A stretch of 20,308 nt of DNA. Origin: a virus. The notes under the pieces were generated by a model, which worked only from the letters and a program-made list of their open reading frames with translations, was not told the DNA's origin and did no database searches. A program made the position numbers and the translations under genes. The stretch is from positions 1-20,308 of the IMG/VR virus record IMGVR_UViG_3300042449_000097; one strand, 5' to 3'. Every line of letters starts with the position of its first letter. The stretch's first letter is position 1. Below are positions 1 to 7,616 of the stretch, piece after piece.

Positions 1-259
1 CCTGCCGGACACCGCTATTGACCGCCGCGTCGAACACGGCGAAGCGAACGTGTTTCGGTAGTTCGTCGGCGTGGACGACGTCCCAGAAGTCGCGGTGGTA
101 GATGGCTTGGGCGCGCGGCAGCGTCAGGCCGGCGATGTCCTCACCCGGATAGGCGCGCTTGGATATGCCGTACTTTGTCTCGCCGCCGGGGTCTTTCGGG
201 TCGTTGACGTAGCCGCCTTCGTGCCCGATGAGTACTTTGAATGCGTCTTCAAACGTCAT
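1..259 (-). CDS. Endolysin, GH108-type muramidase (3' end outside window)
   Basis: This is the first 86 residues of a peptidoglycan-degrading endolysin of the glycoside hydrolase 108 / N-acetylmuramidase (ZliS-like) family, which cuts the glycan backbone of the cell wall at lysis. The signature is clear: IGHEGGYVNDPKDPGG at residues 11-26, followed by TKYGISKRAYP. Glu14 in HEGGY is the family's expected catalytic acid. Further on come FWDVVHADELP and VFDAAVNSG, also typical of the family. There is no signal peptide or N-terminal membrane anchor, so it should depend on a holin to reach the wall. The ATG overlaps the stop of the upstream membrane-protein gene by 4 nt (ATGA), suggesting translational coupling. 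The C-terminal half, including any PG-binding domain, lies beyond position 1. The family call is confident from sequence; activity is inferred. Confidence 0.9.
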   Translation of the reverse strand, partial: MTFEDAFKVLIGHEGGYVNDPKDPGGETKYGISKRAYPGEDIAGLTLPRAQAIYHRDFWDVVHADELPKHVRFAVFDAAVNSGVRQ

Positions 260-489
260 TTGTCTACCTTGGAGTCTAGTTTGTCAAAGATGCGGGTCAG
301 CATTTCTTTTACTTCGCGGATGTCTGAACGGTAATCTTCGCGCGAAATGTAAGTGCGGGGGATGTCCTCGCGCAAGCGCGAAAGGTCAGCGCGGAGTTCG
401 ATGGAAGCCTCCCACACGGAGCGGCCAAACCATCCAATAATTGCCATCACAACGCCAAGGATGATGTTAAAGAGTGTTTGGTAGTCCAC
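256..489 (-). CDS. Small membrane protein with one TM helix and a coiled coil
   Basis: A 77-residue protein with an N-terminal hydrophobic helix at about residues 5-22 (LFNIILGVVMAIIGWFG), then a charged heptad-like region at 28-77 rich in Arg, Glu, Asp and Lys, including EVKEMLTRIFDKLDSKV. Small proteins of this build are common beside phage holin and endolysin genes, where they may act as a second holin, an antiholin or an accessory lysis protein; the sequence does not decide which. The start is GTG (487-489) with GGAG seven bases upstream; no ATG lies nearby in frame. It begins 2 nt after the holin-like gene and overlaps the endolysin start by 4 nt. It lacks the Pro-rich or lipobox features of a classical Rz/Rz1 spanin pair. 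The gene is secure; the function is inferred from position. Confidence 0.75.
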   Translation of the reverse strand: MDYQTLFNIILGVVMAIIGWFGRSVWEASIELRADLSRLREDIPRTYISREDYRSDIREVKEMLTRIFDKLDSKVDK

Positions 490-491
490 TG

Positions 492-725
492 TTAATCTCC
501 GTCGCGGCGTTGGTCAGTGGCAATCTTGATGCCGGTAATCAGGCCAATGAAGCCGCCTACGATGGTCTGGAACGCAGGCAAGATGGCCTCAAAAATCTTG
601 TTGTTGTCCACTTTCTCGTCAAACAACCCAATCATCATACCGCTGACCATTGAGACTAGAATCAACGATAACGTCGTTGTGGCGATGAGCGTGACCCAAG
701 TGCTTAGGCGGTCACGGGGGGTCAC
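492..725 (-). CDS. Holin-like small membrane protein with two TM helices
   Basis: A 77-residue protein with two predicted membrane helices, about residues 11-34 (WVTLIATTTLSLILVSMVSG and onward) and 47-66 (ILPAFQTIVGGFIGLITGIK). A short charged linker (FDEKVDNNK) joins them and the C-terminus is charged (DQRRDGD). This plan fits class II-type holins, which form the inner-membrane lesion that triggers lysis. The start is GTG (723-725) and shares one base with the TAG stop of the 889-residue ejection protein (TAGTG). GGAG lies about 8 nt upstream, inside that gene. The position, two genes before a GH108 endolysin, supports a lysis role. Holin assignment is inference from size, topology and context; another small inner-membrane protein is possible. 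Confidence 0.7.
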   Translation of the reverse strand: MTPRDRLSTWVTLIATTTLSLILVSMVSGMMIGLFDEKVDNNKIFEAILPAFQTIVGGFIGLITGIKIATDQRRDGD

Positions 726-3394
726 TACGGCGCTCCGAGCTGGTTGGTGTTGCCGGCGGCTTCTTCAGCCATACGCGCGGCTTCTTTTGGGGTCAACAAC
801 GACTTTGAGCCAAAACGGTTGTTGTTGGGGTTCGGCGTTAGCGCGTTTATCGTAGCACCTTTAAGCGCGGCACTTGCACTAATCTGCTTTGAAACCGGCA
901 CGCGGAATTTACGTTTTGACGCGGCCAACGCGGCTTTTTCCAGCGCCGCCCGTAACGTCGGCGAGTCCAGCAGTTCTTTGCCGATTTTAGCCGCCAACGG
1001 CCCGCGAAGATTTTTGGTCAACAACTTGTTGGTGTTGTTGTACAAAATTTCTTCGATGATGGTCAGCGGCACTTTGGCACTTTCGGGCTTGATTTCCCGC
1101 TCCATCGCATTGGGGACGCTTCGACCGTATGACAGCAGTTCATCAAACTGAGACTCGTCGGACAAGAACTTCTCGACGTCTTGCACCGCGCGGGTAACGT
1201 CGTCCATCGTATTGGCCGCGATTGCGTTATCCGGTGCGGCGTTCAGCGTAGCCTGCAAATCGGAAATAGACCTTACTTCCGACCTAAGCTGAGACTCAAA
1301 ATCAGACACGTTCCTGCGAGCCGTATCTACCGATCCGCGAAGTCCAGCGCCTGTTTCTTCGGCCACACGCGCTGCTTCACCTCGCGCGCGTATTGCTGAC
1401 AAATCAGCGCCAGCGTCTTCATAGATGCCTAGCGGGGCTCGGTACTTATCCATGAACCTGGCGTGCGCTGCGGGGTCTACCGCGCCGTTCCTGATGACTT
1501 CTTGCCGGTACCGCTCGCGGATACCCGCCTCCATCGATTCAATCGCCACCGGGTTGTCGCCCAGCATGTCCAGAAACCGCCGCGCAGGCGTTGCGCCGCC
1601 TGGCTTAAAAAAGGTCTTAATAATATCTTCGTCGGCGATGACCGGCGCGCCGTTGCGGTTTAACAGCATGTTTCGCTGTTGATTGCCGGACCTAAACCGA
1701 CGCACATATTCTTGCCGGAACAGCGCATCTGCGTCGGCAAACGCGGTCTTAAGCTCTTGCGGGATTACGTCTTCGGGGGCGGAATTGATTAGCCCCTGCA
1801 CTGAGCGCTTCAACTCGCGCAAGTTACGCAATTTCGGGCGCAGTTCTGGGTTCTGCGCCACAGACCGCATATCGGCATTGACCGCGCGAAGGACCGACGT
1901 TAATTCCGGCCACGTCATAGTGGGCTCGCCTTCAGTGCGTTGCAGGTTCATAAACCCACCGCGCTGCGTGCGTCCGCGAATTGCAGCTAAAGCATTTGCT
2001 AACTCAGGGACGTCTTTAGCGGCAAATCCCGCATCGCCGATTATGTTTTCCGCTGCGGTTCGCACGCTGCCTGCGGGAATAGGTGCCAAATCGGCGCCTA
2101 ACGCATCAACCTCATCATAAGCGTTGCGGGTAATTGTGCGCGCGCGAGCTTCAGCCGACGTAGCGGCGCCGCGTGTTTGCCGCCCTATTTGTTCTAGGTC
2201 TTGCGGCGGAAAATTTTGGTCCGCTACGTTTTGCCGTGCAAAACCTTCCGCCGTTTGTTCTGCGGATTGAAGACTAGCTTGCCGTTGCGCCAATTCGCGC
2301 GCGCCGGTGGCCTCCACAAATTCACGCGCGCCGGCCAGCGGGCCAGCAAGCTGTTGGCGTTGCTCAAGAGCAACGTCGGCTGTGTTTCGCACAACTTCTT
2401 CGTCTCTTAAACGCTGCGCGACAAAGTTAGCCAGCACCGGGTCTTGCTGAAGCACGGCAATAGTTTGGCCAGTTTCGCCGGCTTGGGCGAAACGTGCCGC
2501 CTGTTCCATGCGGGCGATGTTTTCGGGAGTGACACCTTGCTCAAGAAGCTGATTTGGTGTCGCGCCCCCAAACGTCCTCAGGTATAGCTCGTTGGTGACG
2601 CGGTCGGTCAACTCGCGCCGCCCGGCTTCGGTGCCGGAATAAATTGACCGACCAAGCTTGCCAATTTCACTGCCCAGAAAACCACCAATGCTAGTCAATA
2701 CTTTAGCAGCGCCAATAGGCGCCACACCACCCGCCAGCCCAGCCGCCATTTGTCCGCCAGGCCCCATACCCGACTGACGCGCTAATTCTGACGATGCGCC
2801 AGCGGTAGCGCCTGCGATACCCTGCGTGATGGGTTGTTCGGCAAATGTTTGCGCAAGGAACTGAGGCATTGTTAGGCGCGCGCCTGGCGCCGTAGCTGAC
2901 AACGCAAGCGCGGGTGCGGGCAGCTGCGTAGCGCCCAACCGCATCGCACCACTCGCCAACATATTCGCGGCGCCCGCGCCGGTAAGCGCGCCAGCCCCAC
3001 CTCGGATGGCGGCGGTCGTTGCGGTTTCGGGCGCTTGGGGTACGCCCGCCATGTTCAGCAAATTGTTTATGCCTTGCGACGTGGACGGCAGATTGGCGCC
3101 GGCCAGATTGGCAGTACCAGCCACGATGTCATACGGCAGCCCCGGCAACGCCACCGCGCCTTCCAGCACCGCACGGGAGCCGGTCACAAGTTCTTTGGGC
3201 GCGCCCAGCCATTTCTGACCGAATAGCGGCTTGTCATACCACGCGGGCTCAGGTGCTGGTGCGGGGGTAACGGCTTTTGGTGTGGTTTGCTGTTTTAATT
3301 GTCGAATCGCATCGGCAAACACTTGAGCATCTTCAACATTACCCGCCGCATCGGCTTTAACTAGCGCCGCGCTAAGTTCTTCGATGGTCGCCAT
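725..3394 (-). CDS. Ejection (internal virion) protein, P22 gp16-like position, 889 aa
   Basis: A large protein beginning MATIEELSAALVKADAAGN, a short helical opening I associate with phage internal virion proteins. Rough layout: charged/Pro-rich residues 1-65; a long Ala/Gly-rich stretch at about 75-250, low in charge and possibly membrane-active; then a long helical, charged, coiled-coil-prone region to the C-terminus (for example DVALEQRQQLAGPLAGAREF and RRNVSDFESQLRSEVRSISD). It is the third of three consecutive ejection-type genes and so sits where P22 has gene 16, whose product is injected with the DNA and helps it cross the inner membrane. P22 gp16 is about 609 residues, so this one is much longer. 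I see no transglycosylase or peptidase motif. The start ATG follows the previous stop after 3 nt. Role is inferred from order and composition. Confidence 0.7.
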   Translation of the reverse strand: MATIEELSAALVKADAAGNVEDAQVFADAIRQLKQQTTPKAVTPAPAPEPAWYDKPLFGQKWLGAPKELVTGSRAVLEGAVALPGLPYDIVAGTANLAGANLPSTSQGINNLLNMAGVPQAPETATTAAIRGGAGALTGAGAANMLASGAMRLGATQLPAPALALSATAPGARLTMPQFLAQTFAEQPITQGIAGATAGASSELARQSGMGPGGQMAAGLAGGVAPIGAAKVLTSIGGFLGSEIGKLGRSIYSGTEAGRRELTDRVTNELYLRTFGGATPNQLLEQGVTPENIARMEQAARFAQAGETGQTIAVLQQDPVLANFVAQRLRDEEVVRNTADVALEQRQQLAGPLAGAREFVEATGARELAQRQASLQSAEQTAEGFARQNVADQNFPPQDLEQIGRQTRGAATSAEARARTITRNAYDEVDALGADLAPIPAGSVRTAAENIIGDAGFAAKDVPELANALAAIRGRTQRGGFMNLQRTEGEPTMTWPELTSVLRAVNADMRSVAQNPELRPKLRNLRELKRSVQGLINSAPEDVIPQELKTAFADADALFRQEYVRRFRSGNQQRNMLLNRNGAPVIADEDIIKTFFKPGGATPARRFLDMLGDNPVAIESMEAGIRERYRQEVIRNGAVDPAAHARFMDKYRAPLGIYEDAGADLSAIRARGEAARVAEETGAGLRGSVDTARRNVSDFESQLRSEVRSISDLQATLNAAPDNAIAANTMDDVTRAVQDVEKFLSDESQFDELLSYGRSVPNAMEREIKPESAKVPLTIIEEILYNNTNKLLTKNLRGPLAAKIGKELLDSPTLRAALEKAALAASKRKFRVPVSKQISASAALKGATINALTPNPNNNRFGSKSLLTPKEAARMAEEAAGNTNQLGAP

Positions 3395-3397
3395 GTG

Positions 3398-4726
3398 TTA
3401 CTTACCGGGGTATTTGTCTAAGAGTTTAGTTGCGCGAGCCACGGGGTCATCTTCGGAAGACGTTCCTGCTGCTGTTTCTCGCGCGGACGTACCCTCATCG
3501 GCCATTGCAGGGCTAACAAACTGTCCTTTTCGTTCGGTCATTAAACGCACAATTTCGCGCGCTGCCGCTTTACGAATTGCGTTTGGAAGATTTCCATTCG
3601 CAAGCTGGCCCGCAGCTTCCTTATATGATTGCGTATCTTTATCAGATTGCGGGCCTTCAAATCGCGGTACCATTTTCAGCACCAAATCCGCGATAGGTTG
3701 CAATTTTGAAATAGCTATTGCGCCTGGCGTGGCTTGCCCGATAACACCCGCTGCCGTATCGGCAAGCTGCCCTAACCCGCTACCCGTAGATTGGTCGATA
3801 AGACCGCCATCTTCTGCGGCGGTGCTAAGCTCAATAATGGCGCGGTCAAGGTCTAAAGCTAGTTGCTTACGTTGCGCGGCGGTTTTCTCAAACGTCGCGC
3901 TGGGTTTGCCTTTAGGCGGCGGCGCTCCCGCAGCGGTCTTAGGTATGACTTCTTCGCCGCTTGCGGTAAACATCCTGACGTTGCCGGCGTTGTCGGTGAT
4001 AACTTGCGCGACTTTGCCCGTGTCGCCTTTACCAAACATCTGGCGATATAGGGCTTGCGTGTCTGGGTCTTGCGACTTTAGCCACTCTATCATGCGGGCA
4101 TCCGCTGGCAATTGGCTTGCGTCGGTGGGCGCGCGCGTCGAGTCTAGATTGACTTTTTGTTGCATCAATCGCGTGTATTCCGGCGAACCTGGCACATACC
4201 CTGCCGCACGGACCGTACGCTCATAATCGGTGGGTTTGTATTGGTCCAAAAAGGTTTTGGCGTCCATCACGTTTTGGGCGACCAACTTCTGGTCAAACAC
4301 GGAAGGAAGGTTAGCCGTCGAACCTGGGCGAAGCGCCTCTAGCTCTGGCAACGCGGCTTCGTAAGATGTTTGGTCGCTAATACGCGACCAAATATCACGG
4401 CCAGCGGTGGCAATTTTGGTTTTGCGGTCTAGGTCAGCACTGTCGGCATCGATTAAGGCTTTACTCATGGCAAGACCTTTTGCGCCATACTGAGATGCGA
4501 TTTTAGGGTCGCGAAAATCAGCGCCAGTCCGAATAGCCTCTCTCATTGCCTCAACGTCAGCCATTTCACGTTGCGTTTCGGTTAACTTCAGCGCGTTCAG
4601 CTGCCCTTCTGATTGAAGACCTTGCATCTTCATCATCATGGCAAGCTGATTCATCTTCGTCGCCGGGTCGGGGCCGGCGAAGTTAATCGGCGCGACGCCT
4701 TGGGCAAGAACAGGATCTAACGGCAT
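3398..4726 (-). CDS. Ejection (internal virion) protein, P22 gp20-like position, 442 aa
   Basis: The protein starts MPLDPVLAQGVAPINFAGPD, then has a Met/Gln-rich helix at about 25-60 (MNQLAMMMKMQGLQSEGQLN). The middle is helical, and a conserved-looking C-terminal region at about 355-402 contains SYKEAAGQLANGNLPNAIRK and EIVRLMTERKGQF, which I recognise from phage internal virion proteins. It lies between the gp7-like and gp16-like genes and is close in length to P22 gp20 (about 471 residues), so the likely role is a DNA-ejection protein released from the capsid during infection. The ATG has a GGGGAT-type Shine-Dalgarno about 7 nt upstream and begins 11 nt after the previous stop. No catalytic motif is visible. 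Family placement rests on order, size and the C-terminal pattern. Confidence 0.7.
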   Translation of the reverse strand: MPLDPVLAQGVAPINFAGPDPATKMNQLAMMMKMQGLQSEGQLNALKLTETQREMADVEAMREAIRTGADFRDPKIASQYGAKGLAMSKALIDADSADLDRKTKIATAGRDIWSRISDQTSYEAALPELEALRPGSTANLPSVFDQKLVAQNVMDAKTFLDQYKPTDYERTVRAAGYVPGSPEYTRLMQQKVNLDSTRAPTDASQLPADARMIEWLKSQDPDTQALYRQMFGKGDTGKVAQVITDNAGNVRMFTASGEEVIPKTAAGAPPPKGKPSATFEKTAAQRKQLALDLDRAIIELSTAAEDGGLIDQSTGSGLGQLADTAAGVIGQATPGAIAISKLQPIADLVLKMVPRFEGPQSDKDTQSYKEAAGQLANGNLPNAIRKAAAREIVRLMTERKGQFVSPAMADEGTSARETAAGTSSEDDPVARATKLLDKYPGK

Positions 4727-4737
4727 TACTCTATCCC

Positions 4738-6468
4738 CTAGCTAAGATATCTCTGCATCAGCGCGTTCATAAACTCATTCTGCTGGGACTGCCCAGGTAT
4801 CGCGGCAGTGTTCTGAATCGCCTGATTCCAACTCTGCTGCGAACCCAAATACCCCGATGCGCGAGCGTTCGCCGCGTTCTGAATGGCGTTAGCCTGCGCC
4901 GTACCCGCACCGCCCAGCGCGTTGCTACCTTCACTACCATACCCCGCTGCCGCAGCGCCCATTGTATTCGCCGACGTCTGCCCTGCGCCCGCCAAGCTCT
5001 GAAGCGGATTCAGCAGGTTTGTCCGGTTGGTCTGGTATCGATTATAGGCGTTTTGATATTCCTGCGACGCCAAATCCTGCCCGTAACGCTGGCTGGCCTT
5101 GAGCGCGCCGCCGGAAATAAGGCCGCCGCGCGCCGCAGCTTGCCGATCTACCGCCTTCAAACCTTCGCGCATACGGAACGCATAGCCGGGGTCGGCTTGA
5201 AAATCAGACATACCAAAGTTCTTGGCAAGCGACCCATAGCCCGCCGCGCCTCGATTCGGGCTAAGCCCCAGCAAGTCCAACATGCGGTTTTGCGCCGCCA
5301 CACCGCTCTGCCGAAAGGGCTCTTGCAGTTCAACTTGCTTGTTGAACATCTTCTCCAACAAGGCCATTTGCTTGTCGGCGGTTTGCGACGCTAGCTGGCC
5401 CCCAGCGGTAGCCGCGTTGGCTTGCATCCGCGCGGCTTCTTCAGCAGCGTTGGCGCTCATTGCGCCCGAAATTAAATTGGCGCCGCCGCGTAAAAGGTCA
5501 CCGCCTGTGATGCCAAACGTATCTTTGGCCGTTTTTAGCGCGTCACTCACCCAACTCATCTCGCCTCCTTTAGCCCCTGCTTGCGTTCCAAGTGCGCCAG
5601 CACCTTTAGATAATGTGTTCGCGGTGCCGATTGCACCTGCCGTTTTGGCGGCGTTAGATAATCCAGCTTGCGCGCCTTCAGATACCCAAGCCGCGTTTGG
5701 AAATAACGCGGTTGTGTTGATGTTGTTCAGCGTAGACTCAGCCGCACCGCCGGGAAAATAACTGGCGAACTGCGCGCTGCTCAGCTCAGGGCCGTATTTC
5801 AGATAGTTTAGCGCGTTGCTGGGTGCGTTTGCGATGGACGACCCAATGTTTCGCGCATAGTTAGCCCAGCCGCCAGCAGCGTTGACGCCGGACGCGATGT
5901 TGGCGCCGCTCATGCCGCCAAGATAGCCGCCGCCGGCGCTCAGCAAGATGTCGCCAAAATCGCCGCCTTCACCCGCCGTGCGACCGCCAGCGTAGGCCGC
6001 CGACAGCGCCGGGTTAACAAACCCAAGGCCAACGGTGATGATGGGGTCCAGAATCGACATGATGTTGAAGTCGCGCGGCGCTAGGGCGTTCTGCGCCTGA
6101 TAGTTCCGCGCCGTCATGTCGAACAGAGCATGTACCGGCGCGTTGGGGTTCTGCGCCATCAGCGTCTTTAGCCCCGGCTGTCGTGCGTCGTCGCGCCCGT
6201 ACTGGGCTTCGCTAAACGCGCGGTTGTAGCCCGCTTGGCCTTTGCGGTTGTTCGGGTTTTCGCGATACCGCTTCAGCCAGGCAAGTGTGTCTTGCTCTAC
6301 GGTCGGTGACTCGGGGTCAATTCCGCGAGCGTACAGCCCAGCACCCGGCGAATTGGCGAACCGCTTGACGTCTTCATCGTGCCTAAACCCGCCAGACAGG
6401 CCGAAGCGGACCTTCACGCCGTTAAAGACGCGGACGTCCCCCTTCTTTGGCCGGCGATAGGTAGCCAT
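4738..6468 (-). CDS. DNA transfer / ejection protein, P22 gp7-like position, 576 aa
   Basis: The C-terminal part matches the common phage 'DNA transfer protein' pattern: FQADPGYAFRMREGLKAVDR at about 423-442, RQAAARGGLISGGALKASQR, then a helical SQEYQNAYNRYQTNRTNLLN region and an Ala/Gly/Gln-rich tail. Residues 140-200 and 320-365 are Gly/Ala-rich, with hydrophobic patches such as IMSILDPIITVGLGFVNPAL. The N-terminal 130 residues (MATYRRPKKGDVRVFNGVKV and onward) are basic and look like a separate domain. P22 gp7 is about 229 residues, so this is more than twice as long. It is the first of three ejection genes in P22 order, following the fibre genes. The start ATG has AAGG about 8 nt upstream, in a 31-nt gap. 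Virion ejection is inferred. Confidence 0.75.
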   Translation of the reverse strand: MATYRRPKKGDVRVFNGVKVRFGLSGGFRHDEDVKRFANSPGAGLYARGIDPESPTVEQDTLAWLKRYRENPNNRKGQAGYNRAFSEAQYGRDDARQPGLKTLMAQNPNAPVHALFDMTARNYQAQNALAPRDFNIMSILDPIITVGLGFVNPALSAAYAGGRTAGEGGDFGDILLSAGGGYLGGMSGANIASGVNAAGGWANYARNIGSSIANAPSNALNYLKYGPELSSAQFASYFPGGAAESTLNNINTTALFPNAAWVSEGAQAGLSNAAKTAGAIGTANTLSKGAGALGTQAGAKGGEMSWVSDALKTAKDTFGITGGDLLRGGANLISGAMSANAAEEAARMQANAATAGGQLASQTADKQMALLEKMFNKQVELQEPFRQSGVAAQNRMLDLLGLSPNRGAAGYGSLAKNFGMSDFQADPGYAFRMREGLKAVDRQAAARGGLISGGALKASQRYGQDLASQEYQNAYNRYQTNRTNLLNPLQSLAGAGQTSANTMGAAAAGYGSEGSNALGGAGTAQANAIQNAANARASGYLGSQQSWNQAIQNTAAIPGQSQQNEFMNALMQRYLS

Positions 6469-6499
6469 CAGTCAACCTTTTACTCAGTCATGCCGAATT

Positions 6500-7600
6500 T
6501 TACGCCACAAGATAAGTGAATGAATACTGATACGTTACTGCCGAAGTAGAAGTCGGGCGAAGTCTAAATTGAGCGCAGTCATCAGTGGTATCGCCCAATA
6601 TAGCCGCAGGAACGCTCCCATACACGCCGGTGCTGGTGGACGCCCCAGTTCCGCTTAAATTTCGCGAGCTGGAGAAATTACTCGCAATTGGCAGCGACAT
6701 AAGGAGAATCGTATCTGTAGCAGATGCGGTTGCAGTAATTGAAACGCTTCCAATCACCGTCACCATGTCCCCTACGCGCATGTAAGAGCTAGCGCCAAAC
6801 GTAACCGACGCAATGTTAGTGTTAGTGCTTACTTGCGCGGGGGTATACGAACCAGAGAAAATGTTGCCGTCTGTTGCGGCGGGCGCGGTGACGGCAACTC
6901 GGCTAGTCTTAATGCCACCAGTAACATCCGCCGCGCAAGTGGGAGCGGCGGTAATAACGCCCAAAAAGCCCGTCGTGTTTAGCGTAGTAAACGCGCCGGT
7001 GTTAGGCGTGACGTCGCCAATCGGCGGCGGCGCAGATAGATAGACGGCATTGGTTATCTGAAACCTGGCGCCGTCGTACACCACGGTAATTACTTGGCCG
7101 GCTAAGATGTCGCCAGCTGCCAACGCTAGCGTACCTTTTTTAGTGACCGTTTTTGCACCCAACCCGTTCAAGTTCAACGTCACACTAGAAGTTGCGTTAG
7201 TTCCGGCAGCAACAAAATTAAACATTTGTCCGGCGGCATACGCAATGAAACTTGACGAGGTTACGGTGGCCGTAATGGTATCCGAACCACTTACGCCGGT
7301 CAGAAACTGCACGGTGCCAAACTGGTCGCCACCACCGATATTATCAACGGTCCAGAGTTCTACGTTCGCGGCGGTCGCCAATTTGAATTTGTACGACGCA
7401 GCACCAAGCCAAACATCGGCCTCGCCCCTAGAGTCTAAGATGACGGGATTCGTATTGTACGTCGTGCCCGAGGCGTCATTGTAAGTCGCCAGCGGGGTGC
7501 TGGTGCCAGCCGTGTACGAATACAAAAGCCCCCCAGACAATGGATTGCCATTTGAATCGAAGAATTGCAGTTTAGGGGGCGGCGAAAGCGTGACTGACAT
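6500..7600 (-). CDS. Tail fibre protein with spike-type N-terminal domain, 366 aa
   Basis: An acidic, Ser/Thr/Ala-rich beta protein. Residues 8-88 form a recognisable phage fibre/spike N-terminal domain: PKLQFFDSNGNPLSGGLLYS, AGTSTPLATYNDASG, NTNPVILDSRGEADVWL and YKFKL, ending LWTVDNIGGG. Residues 195-211 hold a DVTPNTGAFTTLNTTG hinge, and about 250-366 form a C-terminal domain of a type seen in many phage and prophage fibres (SSYMRVGDMVTVIGSVSITA, SLPIASNFS). It should be a virion receptor-binding fibre docked through its N-terminus. GGAG stands 7 nt before the ATG. It follows the 579-residue fibre gene by 16 nt and precedes the ejection genes. There is no enzymatic motif and no chaperone domain. 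The fibre assignment is good; the receptor is unknown. Confidence 0.8.
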   Translation of the reverse strand: MSVTLSPPPKLQFFDSNGNPLSGGLLYSYTAGTSTPLATYNDASGTTYNTNPVILDSRGEADVWLGAASYKFKLATAANVELWTVDNIGGGDQFGTVQFLTGVSGSDTITATVTSSSFIAYAAGQMFNFVAAGTNATSSVTLNLNGLGAKTVTKKGTLALAAGDILAGQVITVVYDGARFQITNAVYLSAPPPIGDVTPNTGAFTTLNTTGFLGVITAAPTCAADVTGGIKTSRVAVTAPAATDGNIFSGSYTPAQVSTNTNIASVTFGASSYMRVGDMVTVIGSVSITATASATDTILLMSLPIASNFSSSRNLSGTGASTSTGVYGSVPAAILGDTTDDCAQFRLRPTSTSAVTYQYSFTYLVA

Positions 7601-7616
7601 GACAATCTCCGAAGGC

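Noticed and set aside
3384-4226. A 280-codon plus-strand open frame opposite the 442-aa ejection gene.
   Set aside because: Fully antisense to a convincing gene, low-complexity Ser/Ala/Pro composition, no family resemblance.
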